Shown here: positions 23,437-32,408 of the stretch, in pieces | Position numbering within the stretch: position 1 is the first letter of the stretch | Layout of the letters: every line of letters begins with the position of its first letter | Assembly: GCA_965214325.1 (NCBI GenBank) | Contig: CBDCBG010000006.1 | Coordinates: 1,116,001 to 1,180,000 of the forward strand | Direction: 5' to 3' | Length of the DNA stretch: 64,000 bases | Source: JAJEFO01 sp965214325 | GTDB taxonomy: Bacteria; Pseudomonadota; Alphaproteobacteria; Rhodobacterales; Rhodobacteraceae | Translations under genes and position numbers: made by a program | Notes under the pieces: model-generated | Told to the model about the DNA's origin: nothing | Database searches by the model: none | What the model saw: the letters and a program-made list of their open reading frames with translations, nothing else

Positions 23437-26010
23437 TCAGTAGAGCCCGCCCGCCGAAATTTCGCCTTCCGTAGCCTGTTTTGGCACGTCCGGGTCCGGG
23501 GTCGCATCGCGTCCGACATCCAGGGATGCGGGATCCTGCACGTCTGCGGCCTCTTCCAGGTCATCCAGGTTCGGCAGGTTCGCCCCCAAGGCGAATCCGC
23601 CGTCAAAGGCGACGCCAAAGACCGGCTCCTCGCCCTCGCGGAAATATTCGGCCACCACGTTGTCGCCTTCCGCCTCGCCGGGAAGGCGCGCACCGTTGTG
23701 ACGGTCGATGTTTATGAACTTTCCGCCCGGCGGCACGACAAAGCGTCCGCCACCGTACTTCTTCACGGCCTCTTCCATGAACCTCTGAAACACCGGTGCG
23801 CACATCCTGCCACCTGACGCGCTGCGGCCAAGCGGCTCCGGCTGGTCGTAGCCGATATAACAGCCTGCCGCGATGGTCGACGTAAAGCCGATGAACCAGA
23901 CGTCGCGCGCATCGTTCGTCGTGCCCGTCTTGCCGGCAACCGGCACGTCCAGGTCGACCGCGCCCGCAGCCGTGCCGCGCTCGACCACGCCCTCCATCAT
24001 GGAGGTGAGCTGGTATGCGGTGATGGGATCGAATGCGCGCTCCCGGTTTGACGTGATTTCTGGCACGTGATCCGCCGGCAGGTCCCTCAGGCCGCACTCC
24101 ACGCAGTTTCTTCGGTCGTGACGATAGATCGTCGTGCCCCAGCGATCCTGAACCCGGTCGACGAGCGTCGGGTTCACCCTTTCGCCCCCGTTTGCAAACA
24201 TCGAATAGGCCGAGACCATTCGGTATAGCGTGGTTTCCTGAGCTCCCAGGGCATTGGCCAGATATGGCTCCATCCTGTCGTAGACGCCGGATCGCTCCGC
24301 GTAGCCCGCAACCACCGGCATACCGACTTCCTGGGCCAGGCGTATCGTCATCAGGTTGCGGGACCGCTCGATGGCCGTTCTCAAGGGCGCCGGACCATAG
24401 AACTTGTCAGTCGCGTTCTTGGGGCTCCAGACGGTCTCGTCGGCCATCTCCACCTCGATCGGGGCATCTATGATGATCGTCGCAGGCGTGAATCCGGAAT
24501 CGAGGGCCGCCGCATACACGAACGGCTTGAAGGAGGAGCCTGGCTGGCGAAGGCCCTGCGTCGCGCGGTTGAAATTTGATTCCTGATAGGAAAAGCCGCC
24601 CTGAATTGCGAGCACCCGGCCGGTGTTCACGTCCATCGCCATGAACGCTCCCTGCACGCCTGGAACCTGCCGCAGCGAGAAGTCCGGGCCGGAAGGGGTG
24701 TCACCTTCATGCCGCACATAGATCACGTCTCCTGCGTTCAGGATGTCATCGGCATTTTTCGCCTTGCCGATCCACTCGACGTCTTCGGACGTCAGAAGGA
24801 ATTCGTCGTCGTCCCCTTCCCGTCCCTCGACGCCAATTCGGGCCGCGCCGCCATCAATCCCGAGCACCACGGCCGGCAACCAGCCTTCCACGTCCCGGGC
24901 AAGCTTCGGAACCGCCGCGAGTGCCGCCCGCCAGTCAGCTTCGAGCTCCCCGGCCGCAATCGTGGCGGCCGGCCCCCGCCACCTGCCCCGCGCCCGGTCA
25001 TATTCTTCGAGGGCTTGCCGAAGCGCCCGCGCAGCACTCTTCTGCATTTCCGGATCGACGGTCGCGCGGATCGTGAGGCCAGCCGACTTGAACCCGTCAT
25101 CACCGAATTCCCGGCTGAGCTGCCGCCTGATCTCCTCGGTGAAGTAGTCTCGCGATGGAAGCCGTGTCGCGAAGGATTCCCTGTCACCTGCCTGGACCGT
25201 CAGCAGCGGAGCAGTCACGGCGGCTTCGTAGGCATCCTTGTCCAGGTGACCGTTCTGCCACATCTCCCGAAGCACGAAATCCCGCCGCGCAATCGCGCGG
25301 TCGGTCTCGCGAACCGGATGATAGGTCGACGGCGCCTTTGGCAGTGCAGCCAGGTAGGCAGCGTCCTGAGGCTCCAGTTCCGTCAGGGTCTTGTTGAAAT
25401 AGGTCTGGGCGGCGGCAGCCACGCCATATGCATTTTGGCCAAGGAATATCTCGTTAAGGTAGATTTCCAGGATCTTTTCGCGACCGAGCGTCGCGACCAT
25501 GCGATTGGCCTGGATCAATTCCTTGATCTTTCGCTCGATCGCACGCTCGCTGCCAAAATAGATGATCTTGGCCACCTGCTGCGGGATGGTCGAGGCTCCC
25601 CTGAGCGACTGGCCCCTGGACTGCACTGCCTCGTAGAGAGCGGCGGCGATCCCCCGAACGTCAAACCCCGCATGCTCGTAGAAGTTCTTGTCCTCGGCGG
25701 AAATGAAGGCCTGCCTCACAAGTTCTGGAATCTCGTCAAAGGGAATGTAGATGCGCCGTTGCTGAGCGTATTCGTCGATGATCCGCCCTTCGGGCGAATA
25801 GATCCTGGTCAGGGTTGGCGGCTGATAGTTGGCGAGAGGCGAAATGTCCGGCAAACCCTCTTCGTGGGCCGCGAACACCATCCAGACCAACAGCGAGAAC
25901 GCCAGCAGGCCAAGCGCCAGCATGCTGAACACCGCACCCGCAAACAGGAGGATGAACCGGATCACGCCTTTTCCCGCCCATGCGCGCATCAACCTCCATG
26001 ATGCCTTCAT
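23437..26010 (-). CDS. mrcA: Penicillin-binding protein 1A (bifunctional transglycosylase/transpeptidase)
   Basis: Class A PBP, 857 residues, which polymerises and cross-links peptidoglycan. A short cytoplasmic tail and a membrane helix (VIRFILLFAGAVFSMLALGL) precede the glycosyltransferase domain, with RQAFISAEDKNFYEHAG (catalytic Glu) and GASTIPQQVAK. A PBP1A-type OB-like insert follows. The transpeptidase has PGSSFKPFVY (SXXK serine), SRN in ERSRNLMTI, and GKTGTTND (KTG). The C-terminal tail is long and acidic (DDLEEAADVQDPASLDVG). The start may be 26010 or the ATG at 25989, which has GGAGG just upstream; the longer frame to 26376 is unlikely. The gene is intact and stands alone, with the aminotransferase upstream on the same strand. 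Confidence 0.95.
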   Translation of the reverse strand: MKASWRLMRAWAGKGVIRFILLFAGAVFSMLALGLLAFSLLVWMVFAAHEEGLPDISPLANYQPPTLTRIYSPEGRIIDEYAQQRRIYIPFDEIPELVRQAFISAEDKNFYEHAGFDVRGIAAALYEAVQSRGQSLRGASTIPQQVAKIIYFGSERAIERKIKELIQANRMVATLGREKILEIYLNEIFLGQNAYGVAAAAQTYFNKTLTELEPQDAAYLAALPKAPSTYHPVRETDRAIARRDFVLREMWQNGHLDKDAYEAAVTAPLLTVQAGDRESFATRLPSRDYFTEEIRRQLSREFGDDGFKSAGLTIRATVDPEMQKSAARALRQALEEYDRARGRWRGPAATIAAGELEADWRAALAAVPKLARDVEGWLPAVVLGIDGGAARIGVEGREGDDDEFLLTSEDVEWIGKAKNADDILNAGDVIYVRHEGDTPSGPDFSLRQVPGVQGAFMAMDVNTGRVLAIQGGFSYQESNFNRATQGLRQPGSSFKPFVYAAALDSGFTPATIIIDAPIEVEMADETVWSPKNATDKFYGPAPLRTAIERSRNLMTIRLAQEVGMPVVAGYAERSGVYDRMEPYLANALGAQETTLYRMVSAYSMFANGGERVNPTLVDRVQDRWGTTIYRHDRRNCVECGLRDLPADHVPEITSNRERAFDPITAYQLTSMMEGVVERGTAAGAVDLDVPVAGKTGTTNDARDVWFIGFTSTIAAGCYIGYDQPEPLGRSASGGRMCAPVFQRFMEEAVKKYGGGRFVVPPGGKFINIDRHNGARLPGEAEGDNVVAEYFREGEEPVFGVAFDGGFALGANLPNLDDLEEAADVQDPASLDVGRDATPDPDVPKQATEGEISAGGLY

Positions 26011-26146
26011 CGACGAAAGAAATGGGTTGGACCGGGACTTCGTGGCGGACCGGGAATTCGCGGGCTGCGACCGCATTGCCCTCAAGCCGAATTCTTCCAT
26101 CCCGCCATCCGCGTCTCGCAGGGTGGGCTGCAGCGGCGGCTCGGCC

Positions 26147-27298
26147 CTACGCGACGGCATCACGGGACTCCATGAAGCGGTTGAGGCGCACCAGGCCCTC
26201 CTTGATGTCAGGCGTCGAGCGCGCGTAGGAGAACCTGATCGTGCGTGCACCTCTCGCCTTGTCGAAGTCCACTCCGGGCGTGACCGCGACACCCGCCTCG
26301 TCGAGCATCTCTCTCGCGAACGCACGGCTGTCATCAGTGAAGCGCGCAACATCTGCATAAACGTAGAACGCGCCATCCGGCGGGGCGATCCGGTCGAACC
26401 CGCATTCTGAAAGGCCCTTGATCATCAGATCACGGTTGGCCCGATAGGTCGCCACGTTCCGTTCGAGTTCGTCTTCGCAATCCATCGCCGCAAGCGCGGC
26501 AACCTGGCTTGCATGCGGAGCGCAGATGAACATGTTCTGGGCGAGTCGCTCGATCGTGCGCACATGCGCTTCCGGGACGACCATCCAGCCGACCCTCCAG
26601 CCCGTCATGGAGAAGTACTTGGAAAAGGAATTGATGACGCAGACATCGTCCGAGACCTCGAGCGCGGTCACTGCCTGACGTTCGTATTCGAGCCCGTGAT
26701 AGATCTCGTCCGAGATGAAATGGGCACCTCTTTCGGACGCCGCATCAAGCAGCGCCGCCAATGCCTGCCTGTCCAGCATCGTTCCCGTCGGATTTGCCGG
26801 AGATGCGACGATCAGGCCCTTGATGTCGTCCGGCAGCAGGTCCGGCACGGGTTGGTACCGATCCTCGGCACGGGTCGCGATATCGGCCGGAACCAGGCTG
26901 AGCGCTCGCAGAACCTGACGGTAAGACGGATATCCTGGAGCTCCGAGCGCCACGCGGTCGCCCGATTCGAAGAGCGCGGTGAACGCCAGGAGGAATGCGC
27001 CGGAAGATCCAGCCGTGACTATGACACGCTCCGGCGACAGGTCGACGCCGTATCTGGACCTGTAGAGCGAGGCGATCCTCTCTCTCAGCGCAGGAATGCC
27101 CAGCGCCAAGGTGTATCCAAGGGCGTCCTTCTCCAAGGCATCCGCGAGCGCCTGCCGAGCCCTCCGCGGCGCGGGCGTTCCGGGCTGCCCGACTTCCATG
27201 TGCACGATGTGCCGGCCTTCAGCCTCGGCCCGCGCGGCCGCGTCCATGACGTCCATGACAATGAACGGGTCTATTTCGGACCGACGGGAAAGGCGCAT
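26147..27298 (-). CDS. Fold-type I PLP-dependent aminotransferase
   Basis: 383-residue class I/II aminotransferase, cytosolic. The PLP lysine lies in INSFSKYFSMTGWRVGWMVV, the substrate-side motif is ASPANPTGT, and the cofactor-ring residues are in TAGSSGAF and SDEIYHGLEY. The family transfers amino groups between amino acids and 2-oxo acids; the substrate (aspartate-, alanine- or aromatic-like) cannot be read from sequence. The start ATG at 27298 (MRLSRRSEIDPFIVMDVMDA) fits the family, and a longer frame to 27352 is less likely. It is divergent from the DsbA-family gene; the PBP1A gene lies downstream. Confidence 0.92.
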   Translation of the reverse strand: MRLSRRSEIDPFIVMDVMDAAARAEAEGRHIVHMEVGQPGTPAPRRARQALADALEKDALGYTLALGIPALRERIASLYRSRYGVDLSPERVIVTAGSSGAFLLAFTALFESGDRVALGAPGYPSYRQVLRALSLVPADIATRAEDRYQPVPDLLPDDIKGLIVASPANPTGTMLDRQALAALLDAASERGAHFISDEIYHGLEYERQAVTALEVSDDVCVINSFSKYFSMTGWRVGWMVVPEAHVRTIERLAQNMFICAPHASQVAALAAMDCEDELERNVATYRANRDLMIKGLSECGFDRIAPPDGAFYVYADVARFTDDSRAFAREMLDEAGVAVTPGVDFDKARGARTIRFSYARSTPDIKEGLVRLNRFMESRDAVA

Positions 27299-27613
27299 GC
27301 AACTGTCCTCGGTGATGAATTGTCCTCTGCCAAAGTTGCCGGACCGCGTCAATCAAGGCGTGTGCCAGAACATGGATGCCTGTCCCGAAATTCAGGTTGC
27401 ATCGGTGCAACCGAATTCCCGACAATGCGGGTGCGCCAACCGGTCGCTCCGCCAGCACGGTGAAATTCAGGCACGGTTCGTGTTCCAGCAAGACGCGGCG
27501 CATCGACGGTTCAATGTCGGACAGGACGGTCTTGGGCAAACACGAATTGGTGAAGCCCTTGCCTTCGGCCCGCATTCTGCAGATGCTCGGCCGGCAAGTT
27601 TTGGAGATCGCCA
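27299..27613. promoter_or_regulatory. Divergent intergenic region, aminotransferase / DsbA
   Basis: No gene seen. It must contain the promoters of both diverging genes; I see no clear operator or riboswitch. Confidence 0.5.
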
Positions 27614-28384
27614 ATGCAATCCACGGCCTTGGGCATACTGTTCCTGGCGCTTGCGGCCCCGATGGCCGCCGCGTTCGACATCGAATCCATGTCGGAAGGT
27701 GAACGCGCGACGTTCCGATCAGAAATCCGCGACTACCTGCTCGAGAACCCGGAGGTTCTGATGGAAGCCATCTCGGTCCTCGAGGAACGCCAGCGGCAGG
27801 ATGCCGTGGCCCGGGACAGCGAACTGATCGAGCAGCTCCGCAACAGCATTTTCGACGACGGCTTCAGCTATGTTGGAGGCAACCCGGACGGGGACGTCAC
27901 GCTGGTCGAGTTCCTGGATTACCGCTGCGGATTCTGCAAGCGCGCTTTCCCGACGGTGGAAGAACTGGTCGCGAGCGACGGCAGCATCCGGTACGTCATC
28001 AAGGAGTTTCCCATTCTCGGTGACGAATCGACCTTGGCGGCGCAATATGCAATTGCGGCCAAGCTCGTCGCCGGCGACGCTGACTACAAGCGCGTTCACG
28101 ACACTCTCATGCAGCATGACGGGCCGGTGACCGACGGCTTTCTGGTCCGGACCTCCCGCGAACTCGGACTCGATCACGACGCGATCACGGAATCGATGGG
28201 CAGCGAAGACGTTGAATTGGCAATCGGCCAGAACCATGCGCTGGCCCAGGCGCTGAATGTTCAGGGGACTCCCGGGTTCATTATGGGAGACATCATCCTG
28301 CGCGGCTTTCTGGATCTCGGGCAGATGCGCGAGATCGTGGCCGACATCCGCGCGAACCAAGGATGGGCAGGGCCGGCCGAATAG
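27614..28384 (+). CDS. DsbA-family periplasmic thiol oxidoreductase
   Basis: 256 residues. A Sec signal peptide (residues 1-20, GILFLALAAPMAAA) and an N-terminal helical segment (LLENPEVLMEAISVLEERQR), as in ScsC/BdbD-like proteins, precede the thioredoxin fold. The active site is CGFC (C105 and C108 in DYRCGFCKR), and the cis-proline loop is VQGTPGF. It should oxidise or isomerise disulfides in exported proteins. GGAGATCGCCA precedes the ATG at 27614. It is separate from, but could serve, the cysteine-rich proteins at 16-18 kb; that link is speculation. The gene faces ispG tail-to-tail. Confidence 0.93.
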   Translation: MQSTALGILFLALAAPMAAAFDIESMSEGERATFRSEIRDYLLENPEVLMEAISVLEERQRQDAVARDSELIEQLRNSIFDDGFSYVGGNPDGDVTLVEFLDYRCGFCKRAFPTVEELVASDGSIRYVIKEFPILGDESTLAAQYAIAAKLVAGDADYKRVHDTLMQHDGPVTDGFLVRTSRELGLDHDAITESMGSEDVELAIGQNHALAQALNVQGTPGFIMGDIILRGFLDLGQMREIVADIRANQGWAGPAE

Positions 28385-28426
28385 GCAGGCGCTTCACGCA
28401 GGACTGAGACGCACCAGGACCGCCGC

Positions 28427-29536
28427 CTACGGGGCGGCTTCAATTTCCGTTGCGCGCCTTTCGACCTGATCGACAATATGATCGATCATCTCGTCGTTCG
28501 ACATCTTGTGCGACTGCTTTCCCGCCAGGTAGACCATTCCCGCCCCGGCGCCACCTCCCGTGAATCCGACATCCGTCATCAGCGCCTCGCCGGGACCGTT
28601 CACGACGCAGCCAATAATCGAGAGACTCATGGGCGTCTTCACGTGCTCAAGTCTCTTCTCGAGGATTTCGACAGTCCCGATGACGTCGAAGCCCTGACGT
28701 GCGCAAGACGGACAGGCAATGATGTTGACGCCTCGATGCCGAAGTCCGAGCGACTTCAGGATCTCGCTTCCGGCCTTCACCTCCTTGACGGGATCGGCGC
28801 TGAGCGACACCCTGATCGTGTCACCGATGCCCATCCAGAGCAGGTTTCCAAGACCGATCGCCGACTTGATCGTGCCGGGGACCAGTCCGCCCGCCTCGGT
28901 GATTCCGAGATGGATCGGTGCATCCGTGGCCTCGGCCAATGCCTGGTAGGCTGCAGCCGCAAGAAACACGTCGGATGCCTTGCAACTGATCTTGAACTCA
29001 AGAAAGTCGTTGTCCTCCAGGATCCTGATGTGGTTCAGCCCGCTTTCCACCATCGCCTCGGGGCAGGGCTCGGCATATTTTTCGAGCAGGCGCTTTTCGA
29101 GACTGCCTGCGTTCACGCCGATCCGCATCGAGCAGCCATGCTCCTTCGCCGCGCGGATGACTTCACGAACACGCCCCTCCGAACCTATGTTGCCCGGATT
29201 GATTCGAAGGCATGAAGCGCCAGCCTCCGCGGCCTCGATGGCCCGCTTGTAGTGAAAGTGGATGTCAGCCACGATCGGGACCGGGCTCTCCGCGACAATC
29301 TCCCTCAGTGCCCGGGAGCTCGCCTCGTCCGGGACCGAAACGCGCACGATGTCTGCTCCTGCCTCCGCAGCCGCCCCGATCTGCGCAACGGTCGCGGCAA
29401 CATCGGTGGTTTCGGTGTTCGTCATTGTCTGAACGGTGATCGGCGCATCGCCTCCCACCGGCACCGGACCCACGCGGATCTGCCGTGACTTCCGGCGATA
29501 GATGTTGCGCCACGGACGAACGCTGTTCAGCGACAT
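28427..29536 (-). CDS. ispG: 4-hydroxy-3-methylbut-2-enyl-diphosphate synthase
   Basis: Iron-sulfur enzyme of the MEP isoprenoid pathway, converting 2-C-methylerythritol cyclodiphosphate to HMBPP. It is 369 residues, the usual length. The N-terminal TIM barrel has VQTMTNTETTD and RVSVPDE, and the C-terminal part carries the 4Fe-4S cysteines in ACPSCARQGFD and IGCVVNGPGEA. GGGGAGGGAAATCCC precedes the ATG at 29536. It follows rodZ by 58 bases on the same strand and is probably in its operon. Confidence 0.97.
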   Translation of the reverse strand: MSLNSVRPWRNIYRRKSRQIRVGPVPVGGDAPITVQTMTNTETTDVAATVAQIGAAAEAGADIVRVSVPDEASSRALREIVAESPVPIVADIHFHYKRAIEAAEAGASCLRINPGNIGSEGRVREVIRAAKEHGCSMRIGVNAGSLEKRLLEKYAEPCPEAMVESGLNHIRILEDNDFLEFKISCKASDVFLAAAAYQALAEATDAPIHLGITEAGGLVPGTIKSAIGLGNLLWMGIGDTIRVSLSADPVKEVKAGSEILKSLGLRHRGVNIIACPSCARQGFDVIGTVEILEKRLEHVKTPMSLSIIGCVVNGPGEALMTDVGFTGGGAGAGMVYLAGKQSHKMSNDEMIDHIVDQVERRATEIEAAP

Positions 29537-29594
29537 GTAGGGATTTCCCTCCCCGCATGGACACCTTCACGGACAGGCTGGTGCCCGAAAGCCA

Positions 29595-30884
29595 TCATTC
29601 GCCACCGACCGCCTCGGCCACCGAGATGAAACGCGCCAATTCTGAATCCGACGCAACATCGGCCGCGCCGTAGTCCTCGACAAGCGCCTCGGGGGACAGC
29701 ACGATGTCGCTCACCACGGTTTGTCCGTTGCCAGCGGGGCCGTGCATCTGACCGTTCACCTCGAAGTAGAGCGAACCCGCATTGCCGGCGCGCAGGCGCG
29801 CAGGCTCGTCCGTGAGAGGAACGTCAAACGTCTCGCCGGCATCGAGGATCTTCTCGAGTATCACCGTTCCGTCTGGTCCGCGCACTCGCACCCAGCACGG
29901 GCGCACCGCAAGAAGTTCGACGGACGGCGCGCTCGGCTCGATTTCCGGAACCGGCGGAGTGGCAGCCGGAACCGGCGGAAAGTAGGTTATCGGGTCGGCG
30001 CGCGCCAGATCGCCTGTCACCTCCATGCCTGCAAGTGTCGAACGGTCGTACGGCGTCGCATCATCGATCACGCCTCGCTCGCCGGATTCCGGAGCCAATG
30101 CCCCGAACTTGTCTGGATCGATTGCAGCGATCGGACCGTCCCGGGCGACAATCGTGGGAGCATCCGCCACGTCCGGGCGGGAAAACCCGGCGATCCTGCC
30201 CGACACCGCGGCGGCCGGAATGCCTCCTTGCTCCCCTCCTTCCTCTGCCAGAGGGAATGCGGAATTGACCGGATCGAGGTCGACGATGACTTCCGGTATC
30301 TGGTCCACCGGTGCGAGACGCACCTTCTGGACTTCCTGCAGGACGATCCATGTACCGTAACCGATCCCGGCAAGAAGCACGAGCAACACGGCAATTGACC
30401 CCAACGCCCTCGGCTCAAGATTCGCCAACGACGATTCCCGGTCCACCAGGTATCCGAAGTAGCGGCTCGCAACGGGATGCCTGGATCGCAACGCCCGCCC
30501 TGCAGGGGCGCTCAACTCTTCATTCCTTATGGAATGCCTCAGGTTCTGCCGCATCTGCGATTTCCGGCCGGTCGCGACAAAGAACCCGCTTTCCTTGCAA
30601 AAGGTCTGGAACGCCCAGTCCGGATCAACTCCCAGGTAAGCCGCGTAAGAGCGAACATAGCCCGCCACGAAGCTCGGCACGTCGAATACAGACGGGTCCG
30701 ACGACTCGATTGCAGAGATGAACTCCGCCTTGATCCTGAGCTCGTTCTGGACGTCGAGCAGCGACTTTCCGCGGGTCGCTCTCTCGCCTCGCAAGATGTC
30801 GCCCAGACGGGTTTCGAAATCGTCAAAACCCCTTAGCTTCGACGAACCTGCAGCGTCGGCTGAAGCCTGCATCTCCGCGATCAT
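29595..30884 (-). CDS. rodZ: RodZ-like cytoskeletal helix-turn-helix membrane protein
   Basis: 429 residues. The N-terminal HTH_25 domain (LGDILRGERATRGKSLLDVQ and the SFVAGYVRSYAAYLGVD segment) normally contacts MreB. A basic linker and one membrane helix follow (SIAVLLVLLAGIGYGTWIVL, residues about 165-185), then a long acidic and proline-rich periplasmic linker and a C-terminal DUF4115 beta domain (PCWVRVRGPDGTVILEKILD to NGQTVVSDIVLSP). This is the RodZ plan; the protein helps set rod shape. Adjacent ispG downstream is the usual alphaproteobacterial arrangement. The start at 30884 has a weak ribosome-binding site; the ATG at 30872 is possible. Confidence 0.88.
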   Translation of the reverse strand: MIAEMQASADAAGSSKLRGFDDFETRLGDILRGERATRGKSLLDVQNELRIKAEFISAIESSDPSVFDVPSFVAGYVRSYAAYLGVDPDWAFQTFCKESGFFVATGRKSQMRQNLRHSIRNEELSAPAGRALRSRHPVASRYFGYLVDRESSLANLEPRALGSIAVLLVLLAGIGYGTWIVLQEVQKVRLAPVDQIPEVIVDLDPVNSAFPLAEEGGEQGGIPAAAVSGRIAGFSRPDVADAPTIVARDGPIAAIDPDKFGALAPESGERGVIDDATPYDRSTLAGMEVTGDLARADPITYFPPVPAATPPVPEIEPSAPSVELLAVRPCWVRVRGPDGTVILEKILDAGETFDVPLTDEPARLRAGNAGSLYFEVNGQMHGPAGNGQTVVSDIVLSPEALVEDYGAADVASDSELARFISVAEAVGGE

Positions 30885-30999
30885 TCGCTATCCGGACGTA
30901 ACTGTCTGTTTCAAGTATAGTGCAACACGCAAAAATTACCAAGATCCCAGTGCGTCCACAACTGCCAAACACAACATAGGGCGTTCAGATCCCAATCTT

Positions 31000-32223
31000 C
31001 TAGGCCGAAAGATCGGATCGATTGAGCTCGCAACGGGACCAAAGCGCGTCCATCGCCCTGATCAGGTGCTCCATGTCATCCGGGCCGTGCACCGGCGAAG
31101 GAGTGAAGCGCAATCGTTCCGTGCCACGCGGCACGGTCGGGTAATTTATGGGCTGTACGTAGATCCCGTGATCTTCGAGCAGCATGTCGGAAAGAAGCTT
31201 GGTATGGACGGGGTCCCCGACGATAACCGGCACGATATGGCTGCCATGGTCGATCAGCGGCAGGCCAAGCGCCCTAAGCCGCATCTTCAGGACATTTGCC
31301 TGCTCCTGAAGCCTGTCCCGCCTGGCTTGGTCCGACTTCAGAATCCGGACCGACGCCGTGGCCCCGGCGGCGATTGCCGGCGCCAGCGATGTCGTGAAGA
31401 TGAACCCTGGCGCATAGGACCTCAATGCATCGCACATCCTGGCGCTTGCGGCGACGTAGCCTCCCATGACGCCGTAGGCCTTCGCGAGCGTGCCATTGAC
31501 GATGTCCACCCTGTGAGCCTGCCGGTCCCGCTCGGCCACTCCGCTCCCGCGCCGTCCATACATGCCCACTGCATGGACTTCGTCCACATACGTGATGGCA
31601 TCGAATTCCTCGGCCAGATCGCAGATGCTCTCGATCGGGCCGAAATCCCCGTCCATGGAATATAGCGACTCGATCGCGATCAGCTTGGGGGCCAAGCGGT
31701 CGTCCGCTTCCAGCAACTCGCGCAAGTGCGCTACGTCGTTGTGGCGAAACACCCGCTTGGATCCGCCATTCCTGCGGATTCCCTCGATCATCGACGCGTG
31801 GTTCAGCTCGTCCGAATAGATGATCAGTCCCGGGAAGATCCTGGGCAGCGTGGAAAGCGTCGCGTCATTGGCGATGTAGGCGCTCGTGAACAGGAGGGCG
31901 GCCTCCTTGCCATGAAGGTCGGCAAGCTCGGCCTCCAATCTCCTGTGATAGAGGGTCGTTCCCGAGATGTTGCGCGTGCCGCCGGATCCGGCCCCGGCGT
32001 CATCGATCGCATCATGCATGGCGGACAGCACGTCGGAATGCTGCCCCATGCCCAGATAGTCGTTGCCGCACCAGACCTTGACCGGGCGCTCGGTCCCGTC
32101 CGGGCGTCGCCAGGTCGCATTCGGGAACTGGCCACGATTCCTCACGATGTCGATGAACGTCCGGTAACGGCCTTCGTCGTGAAGCCGCCGGATCGCGTCA
32201 TCCAGGCACGCGGAATAGTCCAC
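31000..32223 (-). CDS. hemA: 5-aminolevulinate synthase
   Basis: PLP enzyme condensing glycine and succinyl-CoA to 5-aminolevulinate, the first step of the Shemin (C4) haem and B12 pathway. It is 407 residues. The GTG at 32223 is preferred: it opens VDYSACLDDAIRRLHDEGRY, the family's usual start, and has GGGAG 6 bases upstream; the much longer frame to 32514 is unlikely. Key parts are GAGSGGTRNISGT, SDELNHASMIEG, YVDEVHAVGMYG, and NGTLAKAYGVMGGY with the PLP lysine. It is divergent from the M20 dipeptidase gene. Haem precursors also feed the cobalamin pathway whose late genes lie at 48-57 kb. Confidence 0.97.
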   Translation of the reverse strand: MDYSACLDDAIRRLHDEGRYRTFIDIVRNRGQFPNATWRRPDGTERPVKVWCGNDYLGMGQHSDVLSAMHDAIDDAGAGSGGTRNISGTTLYHRRLEAELADLHGKEAALLFTSAYIANDATLSTLPRIFPGLIIYSDELNHASMIEGIRRNGGSKRVFRHNDVAHLRELLEADDRLAPKLIAIESLYSMDGDFGPIESICDLAEEFDAITYVDEVHAVGMYGRRGSGVAERDRQAHRVDIVNGTLAKAYGVMGGYVAASARMCDALRSYAPGFIFTTSLAPAIAAGATASVRILKSDQARRDRLQEQANVLKMRLRALGLPLIDHGSHIVPVIVGDPVHTKLLSDMLLEDHGIYVQPINYPTVPRGTERLRFTPSPVHGPDDMEHLIRAMDALWSRCELNRSDLSA

Positions 32224-32408
32224 TTGCGTCTCCCATTGTGCGAGTTTGGCAATTTCTCCAATTACAAGACTAATGTCAAAGGGCACAGACAACAAATTGA
32301 CGCGGCCCGAATCTCGGAGAAATCCGCGACGGAAGTCCCGCCAGCGGCCGAAGGCTCTGGACGCCGCCCCGATCTTGGCTAACGTGACCGGCAGCCACAG
32401 GAGACTCA